Source of the DNA: DASQFU01 sp035632955
GTDB lineage: Bacteria; Eisenbacteria; RBG-16-71-46
Assembly: GCA_035632955.1 (NCBI GenBank)
Contig: DASQFU010000048.1
Location: forward strand, 16,653-80,652
Direction of reading: 5' to 3'
Length of the DNA stretch: 64,000 bases
In this document: positions 8,441 to 15,908 of the stretch, in pieces
Position numbering within the stretch: the first letter of the stretch is position 1
Layout of the letters: each line of letters opens with the position of its first letter
Position numbers and translations under genes: made by a program
Notes under the pieces: model-generated
Seen by the model: only the letters and a program-made list of their open reading frames with translations
Told to the model about the DNA's origin: nothing
Databases searched by the model: none

Positions 8441-10226
8441 GCACCGTGTCGGGGGGAAACAAGACGGCGCGCGCGCGCCCGGCGAGCTCCACCTGCAGGG
8501 AATCGGTGGGGGGAAGTGCTGCGGGATCCAGCCAGCCCTTGGCCGTCATGGCGCGCCCGATGAAGTGCATCTGCGCCCGCGCGTCGTCGCGCAACGATCC
8601 GTCGGGAGCGAATCGGCTTCGCCAGCGGTTCGGCGCCGGGACCACGGTCGAGAGGAACAGCGCCTGGTCGATCGTCAGATCGCTCGGATCGCGGTCGAAA
8701 TAGTAGCGGGCGGCTTCACCCGCTCCGTGCACTCCCGGCCCCCACTCGATGATGTTGAGGTAGATCTCGAGCAGGCGCTGCTTCGAGAGACCGGTCAGAT
8801 GTTCGAGCACCCAGGCCAGCACGACTTCCTGCCCTTTGCGCGACAAGGTGCGCGCGTGGCCGGCGTACAGGTTGCGGGCGAGTTGCATGGTGATCGTGCC
8901 GGCGCCGCGCCGAAACGCGCCGGCCTTGAGATTCTCGGCGATTGCCTGCTTCACCGCTTCGGGGTTGAAGCCGCGATGGCGGAAGAAGCCGCCGTCCTCG
9001 TTGGTCACGACCGCGTACACGAGATGCGGCGAGATCCGATCGAGCGGCCGGAAGGACGGATTCGCCTCCGACAGCTCGCGGACCTGCACCTGGCGGCGGG
9101 GAAGCTGGATGGCCGCGACGAACGGGCGGTCGAGGCCGAACAGCGGCAGAGTGGTCCGCGCGGGATCCAGAACGAGTCGGTGGGGGGTCACGTCGGCCTC
9201 GAAAGTGACGCTGTCCGGCTGCGAGAGATCGAGATCGAGAGCCAGCCGATAGTCCCACGAGCCTCGCACCTTCACCAGCAACAGCGGTCCGAGCACCGAG
9301 GGCGGCAGGCTTCGCACCACCTGGTCTTCCGTCACGCCCTCCGCTCGGGCCTCGACCTGCAGCGCGGGGCCGCGCCGCTCGAGCCGACCGTGAAGCGCGA
9401 CCGGCAAGCGGCCGATCGTGATCGTCGTCGAATCGCCGATCGCGACGCGGCCGGCGAGCCGGCTCTGGTGGAGCGTGCCGCGCATGGTGACCAGCACGGT
9501 GTCCACGCGTTTGCGCTCGGGGTCGGAGACCAGAAAGCGTGCACCGCCCGAAAGTCGGTCATCGCGCCCGTAGGCGAGGCTGAGCGCGAACGGAATCTCG
9601 CGCTCCAGCAGCAGAGCGCCGGTGGCCGCGAGCCGGATGCCGCCGCCGGCCGGGGTGAGGTCGAGCCAGCCGATCCGCACACCACGCCACAGCGCCTCGT
9701 CACTCGAGCCGCTCGTGACCTCGAGATCGGTGAAGGACAAACGAGGCAACTGCCGGGCGGGCGCGACCGCCAGCCGCACGAGCGCGTCGACGGAGCGTTT
9801 CAGGCGTGCCGTGCGCGCCGCCCCAGCCGACCCGCGCCGTCGTGGATCGGGATCGGGAACCAGCGTATCGGCCACGGCCGCGCGCGCGGCCGGCAGGCGC
9901 AAGCGTGCGTGCCACAAATCGAGACTGCCGAGCTGAGGGGAAAGGCGAAACAGCGAGCCCCACTCGATCGCAACCAGCGCCGAATCGGCCCGAAACAAGG
10001 TGTCGCCGCCCGCCCGCCTGCGGAGCTTCAAGCCGCTCACAGCCCAACGCCCGGGGCCCTGGCCGCGCAACGCTCGCCACGACGCTTCGAGACCGCGCCC
10101 ACCGGCCGCGGCGCGGAGCTTGTGGGCGACGAACCCCGACGTCAGAGGTCCGATCAGGAGCCATGCGAGCAGGAGGACGGCGGCGGCTGCGATCGCCGCG
10201 CGCAACGGAGCCGAGGCAAAAGCCAT
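8418..10226 (-). CDS. GT51-family peptidoglycan glycosyltransferase with long N-terminal domain
   Basis: 602 residues. An N-terminal membrane anchor (AAIAAAAVLLLAWLLIG) is followed by a ~370-residue beta-rich region of unknown type, somewhat like AsmA/translocation-type domains. A complete GT51 module then starts near residue 395: EDGGFFRHRGFN with catalytic Glu410, GAGTITMQLARNLY, RKGQEVVLAW, and KQRLLEIYLNIIEWG with the second essential glutamate (~487). GT51 enzymes polymerise lipid II into glycan strands outside the inner membrane. There is no transpeptidase domain, so it is monofunctional. The N-terminal extension is much larger than in MtgA (~240 residues), which makes the protein unusual. 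It heads a pair with the downstream membrane TPR gene. Confidence 0.85.
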   Translation of the reverse strand: MAFASAPLRAAIAAAAVLLLAWLLIGPLTSGFVAHKLRAAAGGRGLEASWRALRGQGPGRWAVSGLKLRRRAGGDTLFRADSALVAIEWGSLFRLSPQLGSLDLWHARLRLPAARAAVADTLVPDPDPRRRGSAGAARTARLKRSVDALVRLAVAPARQLPRLSFTDLEVTSGSSDEALWRGVRIGWLDLTPAGGGIRLAATGALLLEREIPFALSLAYGRDDRLSGGARFLVSDPERKRVDTVLVTMRGTLHQSRLAGRVAIGDSTTITIGRLPVALHGRLERRGPALQVEARAEGVTEDQVVRSLPPSVLGPLLLVKVRGSWDYRLALDLDLSQPDSVTFEADVTPHRLVLDPARTTLPLFGLDRPFVAAIQLPRRQVQVRELSEANPSFRPLDRISPHLVYAVVTNEDGGFFRHRGFNPEAVKQAIAENLKAGAFRRGAGTITMQLARNLYAGHARTLSRKGQEVVLAWVLEHLTGLSKQRLLEIYLNIIEWGPGVHGAGEAARYYFDRDPSDLTIDQALFLSTVVPAPNRWRSRFAPDGSLRDDARAQMHFIGRAMTAKGWLDPAALPPTDSLQVELAGRARAVLFPPDTVHADTLAH

Positions 10227-10318
10227 GATGGATGATGAACTCTAGCCGCTCGCGGAAGGAGAAGCGAGGGCCGCGCGTCCTGGTTCGAAGCGTCGTCGGC
10301 TGCGTTCGTTGCCGCGAC

Positions 10319-11218
10319 TCAGACGACCTGAGCTCGCTGTCCCGCCTGCCACTCGGCGTAGAGGGACTCGATCTCCGCGACGAACGAGCCGTGGCGGGCT
10401 ACCCAACCGAGATCGCGCCGCGCCTTGAGGGCGATCGCTTGCTGGCTCATGAGCATCGCTTCCGCGGCCGAGCCCGGCCGCGCCGACTCGGCGCCGCCGG
10501 AGCGCACCTGTGCGCCCGTCACGCGCGCGACCGCCTCCGCGAGCTCGCGGACGGTATGGCGGCTCTCGTCCACCAGCAGAAAGCGCTGGCCCATGGCCGC
10601 GTGCTCGAGCGCCAGCCGGTACCCCTCCGCCACGTCGTCGCGATGCACCATGGTCCAGCGCTGGCTTCCGTCGCCGGGAATGGTCACGACGCCGGACTGC
10701 CGCGCGGAGCGGAACCAGCCCCCGAACGTCCCACCCGTCTCTCCATAGACCATTCCCGGGCGCAAGACGACGGCCACGACCTCGTCGTTCCCGAGATCGA
10801 GGGCGATCTCTTCATGCGCCGGTCGCCAGGACACGCGGGCCGCGGGGTGGAGCGGCGCGCTCTCGTCGACGATCGTCGAGCCCGTGTCGCCATGCACCCA
10901 GACGCCGCTCGTGTAGAGCAGGTGGCGGACGCGTCCGTCACGCGCCGCGGCGTGCACCATCTCGAGCGCCCGCTGATCCTGCCGTGCCGCGTCGGCCTGG
11001 TCGTAGGCGGCGTGAACGACGGCATCGCAGTTCTTGACGGTCGCGAGCCACTCGCCCGGATTCGCGAGGTCGCCGAGCACAGGATGAATACCGGCGGCGG
11101 CGAGCGAATCGGCGCGCTCGGCGCTATGGGTGAGCCCGTGGACCTCGTGGTCGCGGCGCAGGCGCGCGGCGATCGCGCTGCCGAGATACCCAGTCGCACC
11201 GGTCACGAAAACTCTCAT
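10319..11218 (-). CDS. NAD(P)-dependent epimerase/dehydratase-like (atypical SDR) protein
   Basis: 299 residues beginning MRVFVTGATGYLGSAIA, the G-x-x-G-x-x-G dinucleotide-binding motif of extended/atypical SDRs at residues 7-13. RPGMVYGE (~150) is the conserved substrate-domain motif of this group. The region where a catalytic Tyr-x-x-x-Lys would lie reads LYTSGVWVHG, so the classic lysine is absent and the enzyme may be a reductase or regulator-type SDR rather than a sugar epimerase. GGAG lies nine bases before the ATG. It is monocistronic, with about 90-150 bases of non-coding sequence on either side. The substrate is unknown. Confidence 0.8.
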   Translation of the reverse strand: MRVFVTGATGYLGSAIAARLRRDHEVHGLTHSAERADSLAAAGIHPVLGDLANPGEWLATVKNCDAVVHAAYDQADAARQDQRALEMVHAAARDGRVRHLLYTSGVWVHGDTGSTIVDESAPLHPAARVSWRPAHEEIALDLGNDEVVAVVLRPGMVYGETGGTFGGWFRSARQSGVVTIPGDGSQRWTMVHRDDVAEGYRLALEHAAMGQRFLLVDESRHTVRELAEAVARVTGAQVRSGGAESARPGSAAEAMLMSQQAIALKARRDLGWVARHGSFVAEIESLYAEWQAGQRAQVV

Positions 11219-11367
11219 GGTGGATCACTCCGTCGTTTTGGCGTCGGCGTCGCAGGCCCGCGAGTTCGAATCGTTGGATAGCGTCGAGTCCCACAGGGTC
11301 CGGACGTCTTTGCGTCGACCCGAACGTTTCGCTCCGACGTCGAGTGGCGGCCGGAACCGGACGTGAT

Positions 11368-11739
11368 TCACGCTCCGTCGCCGCGGAAGGTGCAACGGGC
11401 GGTGCAGGTTTCGTACACCGTCAGCTCGACCAACTCGGGCAACAGCGGCTTCAGTCGGCGCCAGAGCCACAGGCACAGCAGCTCCGAGGTCGCGTTCTCG
11501 AGCCCCGGAATTTCGTTCAACACGCGATGGTCCAGCTCGTCGCGCAGCAGCGGTTCGACGTGCGCCGTGATCTCGCCGAAGTCGATCAGCCAGCCGAGGT
11601 GTGGGTCGACCTCGCCGGCCACCCGCACGTCCACGCGGAATGAATGCCCGTGCATCCGATGACACTTGTGCCCGGCCGGGACCATCGGCAGCCGGTGCGC
11701 CGCCTCGAAGCGATACTCCTTGCTGAGCTCGACCCGCAC
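11368..11739 (-). CDS. queD: 6-carboxy-5,6,7,8-tetrahydropterin synthase
   Basis: 123 residues with the complete QueD signature. Zinc ligands are His15, His30 and His32 (in HGHSF), and the catalytic cysteine is Cys26 in HKCHRMHGH. The ELDHRVLNE motif carries the catalytic Asp-His pair. QueD converts 7,8-dihydroneopterin triphosphate to 6-carboxytetrahydropterin, the second committed step of 7-deazaguanine (queuosine/preQ0) synthesis. I chose the GTG at 11739 because it begins five bases after the queC stop, and homologues start at this point. It is the last gene of the queE-queC-queD operon. Confidence 0.92.
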   Translation of the reverse strand: MRVELSKEYRFEAAHRLPMVPAGHKCHRMHGHSFRVDVRVAGEVDPHLGWLIDFGEITAHVEPLLRDELDHRVLNEIPGLENATSELLCLWLWRRLKPLLPELVELTVYETCTARCTFRGDGA

Positions 11740-11744
11740 GAGAT

Positions 11745-12476
11745 CTAAGACGCGAGCGGCGCCGCGTAGCGCAGCGGATCGGGGACGCCGGCGGCGTGAA
11801 AGCCCTTCCGGCGCAACTGGCAGGCGTCGCAACCGCCGCACGGAGCGCCATCCGGAGCCGGGTCGTAACACGAATGCGTGAGGCCGAAGTCGACGCCGAG
11901 CGAGAGACCGAGCCGCACGATCCCGGCCTTGTCGAGCGCCATCAGCGGGGCGTGGGTCTTGAACTCGGCGCCGGCGACGCCGGCCCGCGTCGCCACGCGC
12001 GCCAGGGCATCGAACGCCGCGAGAAACTCGGGCCGGCAGTCCGGATAGCCGGAGTAGTCGAGCGCGTTCATGCCGGCGACGAGATCGCGCGCGCCGAGCA
12101 CTTCGGCGAGGCCGAGCGCGACCGTGAGAAACGTCGCGTTGCGCGCGGGCACGTAGGTGATCGGGATCTCGGCGCCGAGCTCGGCGAGGGGTCGATGCTT
12201 CGGCACTGCCGGATCGCCGGTCAGTGCGGAGCCGCCGATCGCGCGCAGGTCGACCGCGACCTCGCGATGGCTCCGGGCGCCCAGCGCGCGCGAGACGCGG
12301 TGCGCGGCCGCGAGCTCGACGCGATGGCGCTGCCGATAGTCGATGGCCAGCGAATGACACTCGAATCCGGCCGCGCGCGCCCAGGCGAGACAGGTCGATG
12401 AATCCATGCCGCCGGACAGCAGCACCACCGCGAGGCGTCCCGCGCCGCTTGGAGTCGTGGCCGGGCGCTCCGTCAC
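11745..12476 (-). CDS. queC: 7-cyano-7-deazaguanine synthase
   Basis: 243 residues. The N-terminal PP-loop ATP pyrophosphatase motif SGGMDS is at residues 21-26. The C-terminal zinc site has four cysteines (SCYDP, then CGGCDAC). QueC converts 7-carboxy-7-deazaguanine to preQ0 using ATP and ammonia. Start choice: the GTG at 12476 overlaps the queE stop as GTGA, so translation is coupled. Residues THSCYDP and the ligand spacing match functional QueC. It sits between queE and queD. I did not see a queF or tgt gene in the window, so whether the product feeds queuosine in tRNA or 7-deazaguanine in DNA cannot be decided here. Confidence 0.93.
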   Translation of the reverse strand: MTERPATTPSGAGRLAVVLLSGGMDSSTCLAWARAAGFECHSLAIDYRQRHRVELAAAHRVSRALGARSHREVAVDLRAIGGSALTGDPAVPKHRPLAELGAEIPITYVPARNATFLTVALGLAEVLGARDLVAGMNALDYSGYPDCRPEFLAAFDALARVATRAGVAGAEFKTHAPLMALDKAGIVRLGLSLGVDFGLTHSCYDPAPDGAPCGGCDACQLRRKGFHAAGVPDPLRYAAPLAS

Positions 12477-13138
12477 ACGCCCCGCCTCGCGCCCCACATC
12501 CAGACGTGGAGTCTTGGACTCAGGCGCAGGCCCTCGCGCTTGCAAAGCTCGGCGAGCCCGGTGGCGCGCTCGCGCAGCGTCTGATCGGTCACGCCCTCCG
12601 GCATCAGTGCGACCCGGGCGCGCGGCAGATCCCACTCGCGGATCAACCGGATCGCGTCGACCGGGTCCGGGGGATCTCCGACCACGAGCTTGAACGTGGC
12701 GTTCGGCTCCGCCTTCCACGCCGCGACGTGACGCCACGTGTCCTGCCATTGCAGAGTGGCCGAAGGGAGCTTGGGAGAGACGTTGTAGGAGAGGCGCGGG
12801 TGCGCGAGCGGTGGTGGCCGCACGCCGCTGGTCTCGACTTCGACGCGGGACCAGCGCTCGAGCGCTTGCGCGAGAAGCTCCGGCAGCGACGGATGCTCGA
12901 GCGGCTCGCCCCCGGTCACGACCAGCAGCGGCGCAATTCCGAGCGCCTGCGCCTCGTCCCACAGCCGCTCGAGCGTCATGTCGGCGCCGCCCTGCGGGTC
13001 CCACGAGTACTTCGTGTCGCACCAGCGGCAGCCGACGTCACAACCCTGGAGGCGCAGGAAATGGGCCGGGGTCCCGACCGAAGGGCCCTCGCCCTGAAGC
13101 GAAAGGAACAGCTCGCTGATGCGGACGCCGGTGCTCAT
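12473..13138 (-). CDS. queE: 7-carboxy-7-deazaguanine synthase (radical SAM)
   Basis: 221 residues from the ATG at 13138. Cluster-binding cysteines are Cys33, Cys37 and Cys40 in CDVGCRWCDT, the C-x3-C-x2-C arrangement of the canonical radical SAM type. SLQGEGPSVG (14-23) and VVTGGEPL are the substrate and SAM motifs conserved in QueE. The enzyme contracts 6-carboxytetrahydropterin to 7-carboxy-7-deazaguanine. It is first of three genes and overlaps queC by four bases. An upstream in-frame start at 13174 exists but adds residues that homologues lack. Confidence 0.92.
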   Translation of the reverse strand: MSTGVRISELFLSLQGEGPSVGTPAHFLRLQGCDVGCRWCDTKYSWDPQGGADMTLERLWDEAQALGIAPLLVVTGGEPLEHPSLPELLAQALERWSRVEVETSGVRPPPLAHPRLSYNVSPKLPSATLQWQDTWRHVAAWKAEPNATFKLVVGDPPDPVDAIRLIREWDLPRARVALMPEGVTDQTLRERATGLAELCKREGLRLSPRLHVWMWGARRGV

Positions 13139-13222
13139 GACGTCACGATAGTGGGCGCCGAACGCGCACCGCAAGCCGCTGGAAGCGTGGCATGGCAGTG
13201 AGAATCGCGACGGCCGATGCGA

Positions 13223-13990
13223 CTAAAGCGCGTCGAACGTGCCGGGCGGGAACCCCTCGACGGTCTCGATGTGGCGCGTGTAGACCGTGCGGTTGCCGTT
13301 GCGCTTGGCGGTCGGAAACCAGAGTCGACCGTGCTCTTCCCAGCCTTCCAGCGTCCACGTGTCGGCGGGCGGCTGGTTGCCCTCGAGCACCATCTCCCAG
13401 GTCTCGATCCGGTGCGTTGCGCGATCGACCGATACCCAATAGCGGTCGCCGGGCGTCTCGCCGACGTCGGCGAACGTCAGCGCCAGCCGGTCGTGCATCT
13501 TCCCGTTCGCGCGCGACTCGCCGTCCATCTTCACGGTGACGCCCGGGTCGCGCAGCTTGTAGGGCATGAACGCCCAGTACGCGTCGTTGATCCAGAGCGA
13601 GGTCCCGAGCTTCAGCAGCTTCTGCAGCGAGTCGCCCTCGATCGCTTTCCCATCGACCCACGCGCGACCCTCCGGCTGAGAGATCCGGTGGACGATCACG
13701 AGACGCTGGCCCGCGCGGTTCTTTCCTTCGACGCGATGCCAACCCGTGCGCTTGTCCCATGCATGCCGGCGATCGGTGCGAATCGTGTCGTTGAGGGCGT
13801 ACTCGAACGACCAGCGCACCCCGGCCAGCGAGTCCCAGCGCTCGCCACCGCCGAGCGCGTGGCGAACCTGGTCGGCGATCTGCACGGCTCTTGGATCGGA
13901 GTCTGCCTGACTCGGAGCCGGCAGGGCCAAAACCCCGGCGACGGCGATCAGGGTCAGCCATCGCCCGATCGGCCCTGGCCGGGTTTTCAA
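13223..13990 (-). CDS. Exported LolA-like (DUF6503-type) protein
   Basis: 255 residues from a TTG at 13990, with a signal peptide (WLTLIAVAGVLALPAPSQA). The mature part has the layout of LolA-fold lipid-carrier-like proteins: AVQIADQVRHALGGGERWDSL, WDKRTG, WINDAYWAFMPYKLRDPG and WEMVLEG. The INDAYW-x3-PYKLRDPG stretch is typical of the DUF6503 group of periplasmic or outer-membrane-associated proteins. The TTG is preferred because TTGA overlaps the stop of the zinc-ribbon gene upstream, implying coupled translation; the longer in-frame start at 14104 would run inside that gene. The function is unknown, probably periplasmic. An alternative start within the signal peptide cannot be excluded. 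Confidence 0.7.
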   Translation of the reverse strand: MKTRPGPIGRWLTLIAVAGVLALPAPSQADSDPRAVQIADQVRHALGGGERWDSLAGVRWSFEYALNDTIRTDRRHAWDKRTGWHRVEGKNRAGQRLVIVHRISQPEGRAWVDGKAIEGDSLQKLLKLGTSLWINDAYWAFMPYKLRDPGVTVKMDGESRANGKMHDRLALTFADVGETPGDRYWVSVDRATHRIETWEMVLEGNQPPADTWTLEGWEEHGRLWFPTAKRNGNRTVYTRHIETVEGFPPGTFDAL

Positions 13991-14160
13991 TGGGAGCCGT
14001 CCCGAGTCAGGTCGAACTGCTTGCCGCAGTTGAAGCACTTCCAGTGGTAGGCGTCCTGATCCGCGGGCCAGCGGACATGGTCGTGGCGCCCGCAACCGGG
14101 GCACGAGATCTGAACCCGCTCGGAAGCAGCGGTCGAGGAATCGCTGGTCGCGTCGCTCAT
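13987..14160 (-). CDS. 57-residue zinc-ribbon microprotein
   Basis: Small gene read directly from the complement. The ATG is at 14160 and the TGA ends at 13987. The product has CPGCG at residues 20-24 and CFNCG at 42-46, so Cys20, Cys23, Cys42 and Cys45 form a classic zinc ribbon with an HDHVRWP hinge and aromatic DAYHWK before the second knuckle. The N-terminus is Ser/Thr/Ala-rich. Such ribbons bind RNA polymerase, nucleic acid or partner proteins; no specific role can be assigned. Its stop overlaps the TTG start of the LolA-like gene (TTGA), and a receiver-domain gene lies 73 bases upstream, so the three may form one transcript. Confidence 0.75.
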   Translation of the reverse strand: MSDATSDSSTAASERVQISCPGCGRHDHVRWPADQDAYHWKCFNCGKQFDLTRDGSH

Positions 14161-14233
14161 GGAATGGCTCGTGGCTCCCGGGAGTGGTCTCGGCGCCGAG
14201 GCGCCGGTGTATGGATCGGGGCCGAGTCTAGCA

Positions 14234-14611
14234 CTACGAACGCGAGGAGATACGCCGTTCTCCGGTCAGAATCTCGACCAGCCGAACGGTGAAGGCCGAG
14301 CGCGGAAGGATCTGATCCGCGCCCGCCGCACGGGCGGCGTCGTAGAGGTGGCGCTCGACGTGCGGGTAATACGCGACCAGCGGAACGGCTGCGAGACGCG
14401 GCTCGTTCTTGAACTCCCGCACCAGGGCGACTGGATCGTCTGGCGCCTCCAGATCGAGGATCACAAGGTCCGGCGGACGCTCGCGGCAACGCTCCAGCAC
14501 CTGCGTCCGGACCAGGGACAGAGCCTCGACGCCGTGCTGCCGCGCCGTCTCGGTGATCCGGGTCGCGAACAAGAGATCCGGCACGACCAGATAGACAGAG
14601 CGTCCGCTCAT
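14234..14611 (-). CDS. Degenerate response-regulator receiver-domain protein
   Basis: 125 residues forming a stand-alone CheY-like fold. Strand 1 is VYLVVPDLL, the phospho-acceptor is in DLVILDLE, and the hydrophobic AAGADQILPRSAF segment matches strand 5. The acidic pocket is reduced (one Asp after strand 1), and the conserved lysine before the proline-bearing loop is replaced: LPRS instead of a K-P motif. It may be a pseudo-receiver that signals without standard phosphorylation. There is no output domain. A candidate promoter and small RNA lie divergently in the upstream region. Confidence 0.75.
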   Translation of the reverse strand: MSGRSVYLVVPDLLFATRITETARQHGVEALSLVRTQVLERCRERPPDLVILDLEAPDDPVALVREFKNEPRLAAVPLVAYYPHVERHLYDAARAAGADQILPRSAFTVRLVEILTGERRISSRS

Positions 14612-14723
14612 GATAGTCCTCGACGGCTCACCGCCCGCGGCCCGATCTCTGGGCCCAAGGTCGGCGTCGTGCGTCTTGCAATGGGTGACGGCGCTCCAGA
14701 ACTAATCGCTCTCGATCCGGCCA

Positions 14724-14752
14724 TTGACAGTGCCCCGAGCCCGGACCATATT
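14724..14752 (+). promoter_or_regulatory. Candidate sigma-70-type promoter for an intergenic transcript
   Basis: TTGACA at 14724-14729 is a perfect -35 hexamer. After a 17-base spacer comes CATATT at 14747-14752, with four of six matches to the -10 consensus. No plus-strand gene follows for more than 2 kb, but an intrinsic terminator lies 160 bases downstream, so the promoter may drive a non-coding RNA. Confidence 0.5.
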
Positions 14753-14758
14753 GGACTC

Positions 14759-14947
14759 GTAGCGCGACGTCTTCGGGGAACTCGGTCGTGACGTTACCGG
14801 CCGGGGATTTGGATTGTGGCTCGGCTCTCCCGACCGGCGAACTCGGTCGCGACGAACCGCAGACGGCGTTACGGGGGCGCGCTGGCGCAACGGTGCGCGT
14901 CCCTTCGATGGAAACGACGGTGGGGCCTTTCCCGCCGTCGTTTTTTT
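14759..14947 (+). ncRNA. Candidate small RNA of about 190 nt (unassigned)
   Basis: Inferred from a perfect TTGACA promoter upstream and a plus-strand intrinsic terminator at the 3' end, with no credible reading frame between them: the frame open from about 14816 runs straight through the terminator. The region has two copies of GAACTCGGTCG (14778-14788 and 14839-14849) and an internal stem formed by CCGGCCGGG with CCCGACCGG. I could not match it to a known RNA family. The 5' end is estimated from the promoter spacing. It lies divergent from the receiver-domain gene, so it could instead be a long leader or antisense transcript. Confidence 0.4.
14914..14947 (+). terminator. Strong intrinsic terminator on the plus strand
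   Basis: ACGACGG (14914-14920) pairs with CCGTCGT (14935-14941) around a 14-base loop region, followed at once by seven consecutive T residues (14941-14947). The stem extends outward through AAA/TTT. On the minus strand only three T follow, so it acts mainly on plus-strand transcripts, although no plus-strand gene precedes it. Confidence 0.8.
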
Positions 14948-15028
14948 GGGTGTCGTTTCTCTCTTGAGACTCTCGCGTGCCGTCACCTGACACGGCGCGC
15001 CTCTTCGAACGGTCCATGGAAAGCGAAA

Positions 15029-15056
15029 GCCCCGACAGCCGAGTGGCTGCCGGGGC
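15029..15056 (-). terminator. Terminator of the tandem tagged secreted-protein genes
   Basis: Read on the minus strand, GCCCCGGCAGCC pairs with GGCTGTCGGGGC (one G-U pair) around a four-base loop and is followed by a T-rich tail (TTTCGCTTT). It starts 21 bases after the stop of the gene at 15077. Confidence 0.75.
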
Positions 15057-15076
15057 CTGACGCTGATACGTACGCC

Positions 15077-15844
15077 TTAACGGTAGAGCTGCTTGATCGT
15101 GCCCCACGTCGACGACTGCACCGCCGTCGGCGGGTTGCCGAACTCGCCGTTCGGCTGAGCGCTGTAGCCGGCCGGCAGGATGCAGAGCCCGTTGCCCGAG
15201 CCGTTCGGGCACCAGGTTCCGAACAGATTACCGAGCCCGGTTCCCTGCACGCGCACGAAGTACGTGCCGGCCGGCGGGCCCGTGAACTGGAAGTCGGCGT
15301 CGAACTCGTGCGTGTATTGATTCGGCGGTCCGCCCGGAAGCTCCCTAACCGTGGTGACGAAGTTCGAGAGCGTGCCGGAGAGGATCACGGTGCCGTCGGC
15401 GAACCGGGCGGGCACCTGTGCGTTGGGCGGGTTCGGCGCCAGCGTCGCCAGCGTCGGCGCGTCCGGAGTCGTGTCCTCGTAGATGATGAAGCTGCCGCCG
15501 CTGTAGCTCGTCACGTACTTGGTTCCGGTGACGAAATACGGCGTGGTGACGGTGCCGTTCGAAACCAGGCCCGCGAACACCAGCGTGTATTCCTTGCTGG
15601 GATCCTGAGCGTCCAGATCCTGGAACGGCTGGCAGAACAGAGTGATCTTGCCGACGACCGTCAGCTGACTTCCGATAACCGAGTTGAAGGTCGCAGGGTT
15701 GTAGTTGGTCTCGTAGGCAAAGGTGTTGGTGTCGAACTCGATCATCGGAGCGCCGGTTTGTCCACACTGGGCATGCGCCGAGGACGCAAAGGCGCCGGTG
15801 GCCAGTAGCCCCAGCGTCACCGCCATCCCGAGCTTGCTCTTCAT
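15077..15844 (-). CDS. Secreted beta-rich protein of unknown function with C-terminal W-G-x-I-K-x-x-Y-R tag (paralogue A)
   Basis: 255 residues from the ATG at 15844, preceded by GGAGG at good spacing. The signal peptide ends SSAHAQ/C. The mature part is rich in Thr/Gly/Asn and probably all beta, with two cysteines close to the C-terminus (TWCPNGSGNGLC). It aligns by eye with the neighbouring gene product: both have a G-x-VG-x-IT segment, EYT, an E-D-T/P turn, P-P-N-A and a following F-x-D-G/P. The final residues STWGTIKQLYR match the ends of two other exported proteins in the window. No known domain was recognised. It is second of two tandem genes, with a small hairpin in the 64-base gap. 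Confidence 0.75.
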   Translation of the reverse strand: MKSKLGMAVTLGLLATGAFASSAHAQCGQTGAPMIEFDTNTFAYETNYNPATFNSVIGSQLTVVGKITLFCQPFQDLDAQDPSKEYTLVFAGLVSNGTVTTPYFVTGTKYVTSYSGGSFIIYEDTTPDAPTLATLAPNPPNAQVPARFADGTVILSGTLSNFVTTVRELPGGPPNQYTHEFDADFQFTGPPAGTYFVRVQGTGLGNLFGTWCPNGSGNGLCILPAGYSAQPNGEFGNPPTAVQSSTWGTIKQLYR

Positions 15845-15867
15845 TTGGGAACCTCCATCGGATTGCA

Positions 15868-15889
15868 TCACGGTCACGAAGGACCGTGA
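15868..15889 (-). repeat. Short inverted repeat between tandem paralogues
   Basis: TCACGGTC (15868-15875) and GACCGTGA (15882-15889) form a perfect eight-base stem with a six-base loop. It sits between the two tagged-protein genes and lacks a U-tract, so it may act as an attenuator or as an mRNA-processing or stabilising element. Confidence 0.4.
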
Positions 15890-15908
15890 CGGAGCTGTCG
15901 GTTGAAGA

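Noticed and set aside
11255..11275. TTCGAATC, resembling a tRNA T-loop
   Set aside because: The flanking five-base arms do not pair and no anticodon or D-arm is present upstream.
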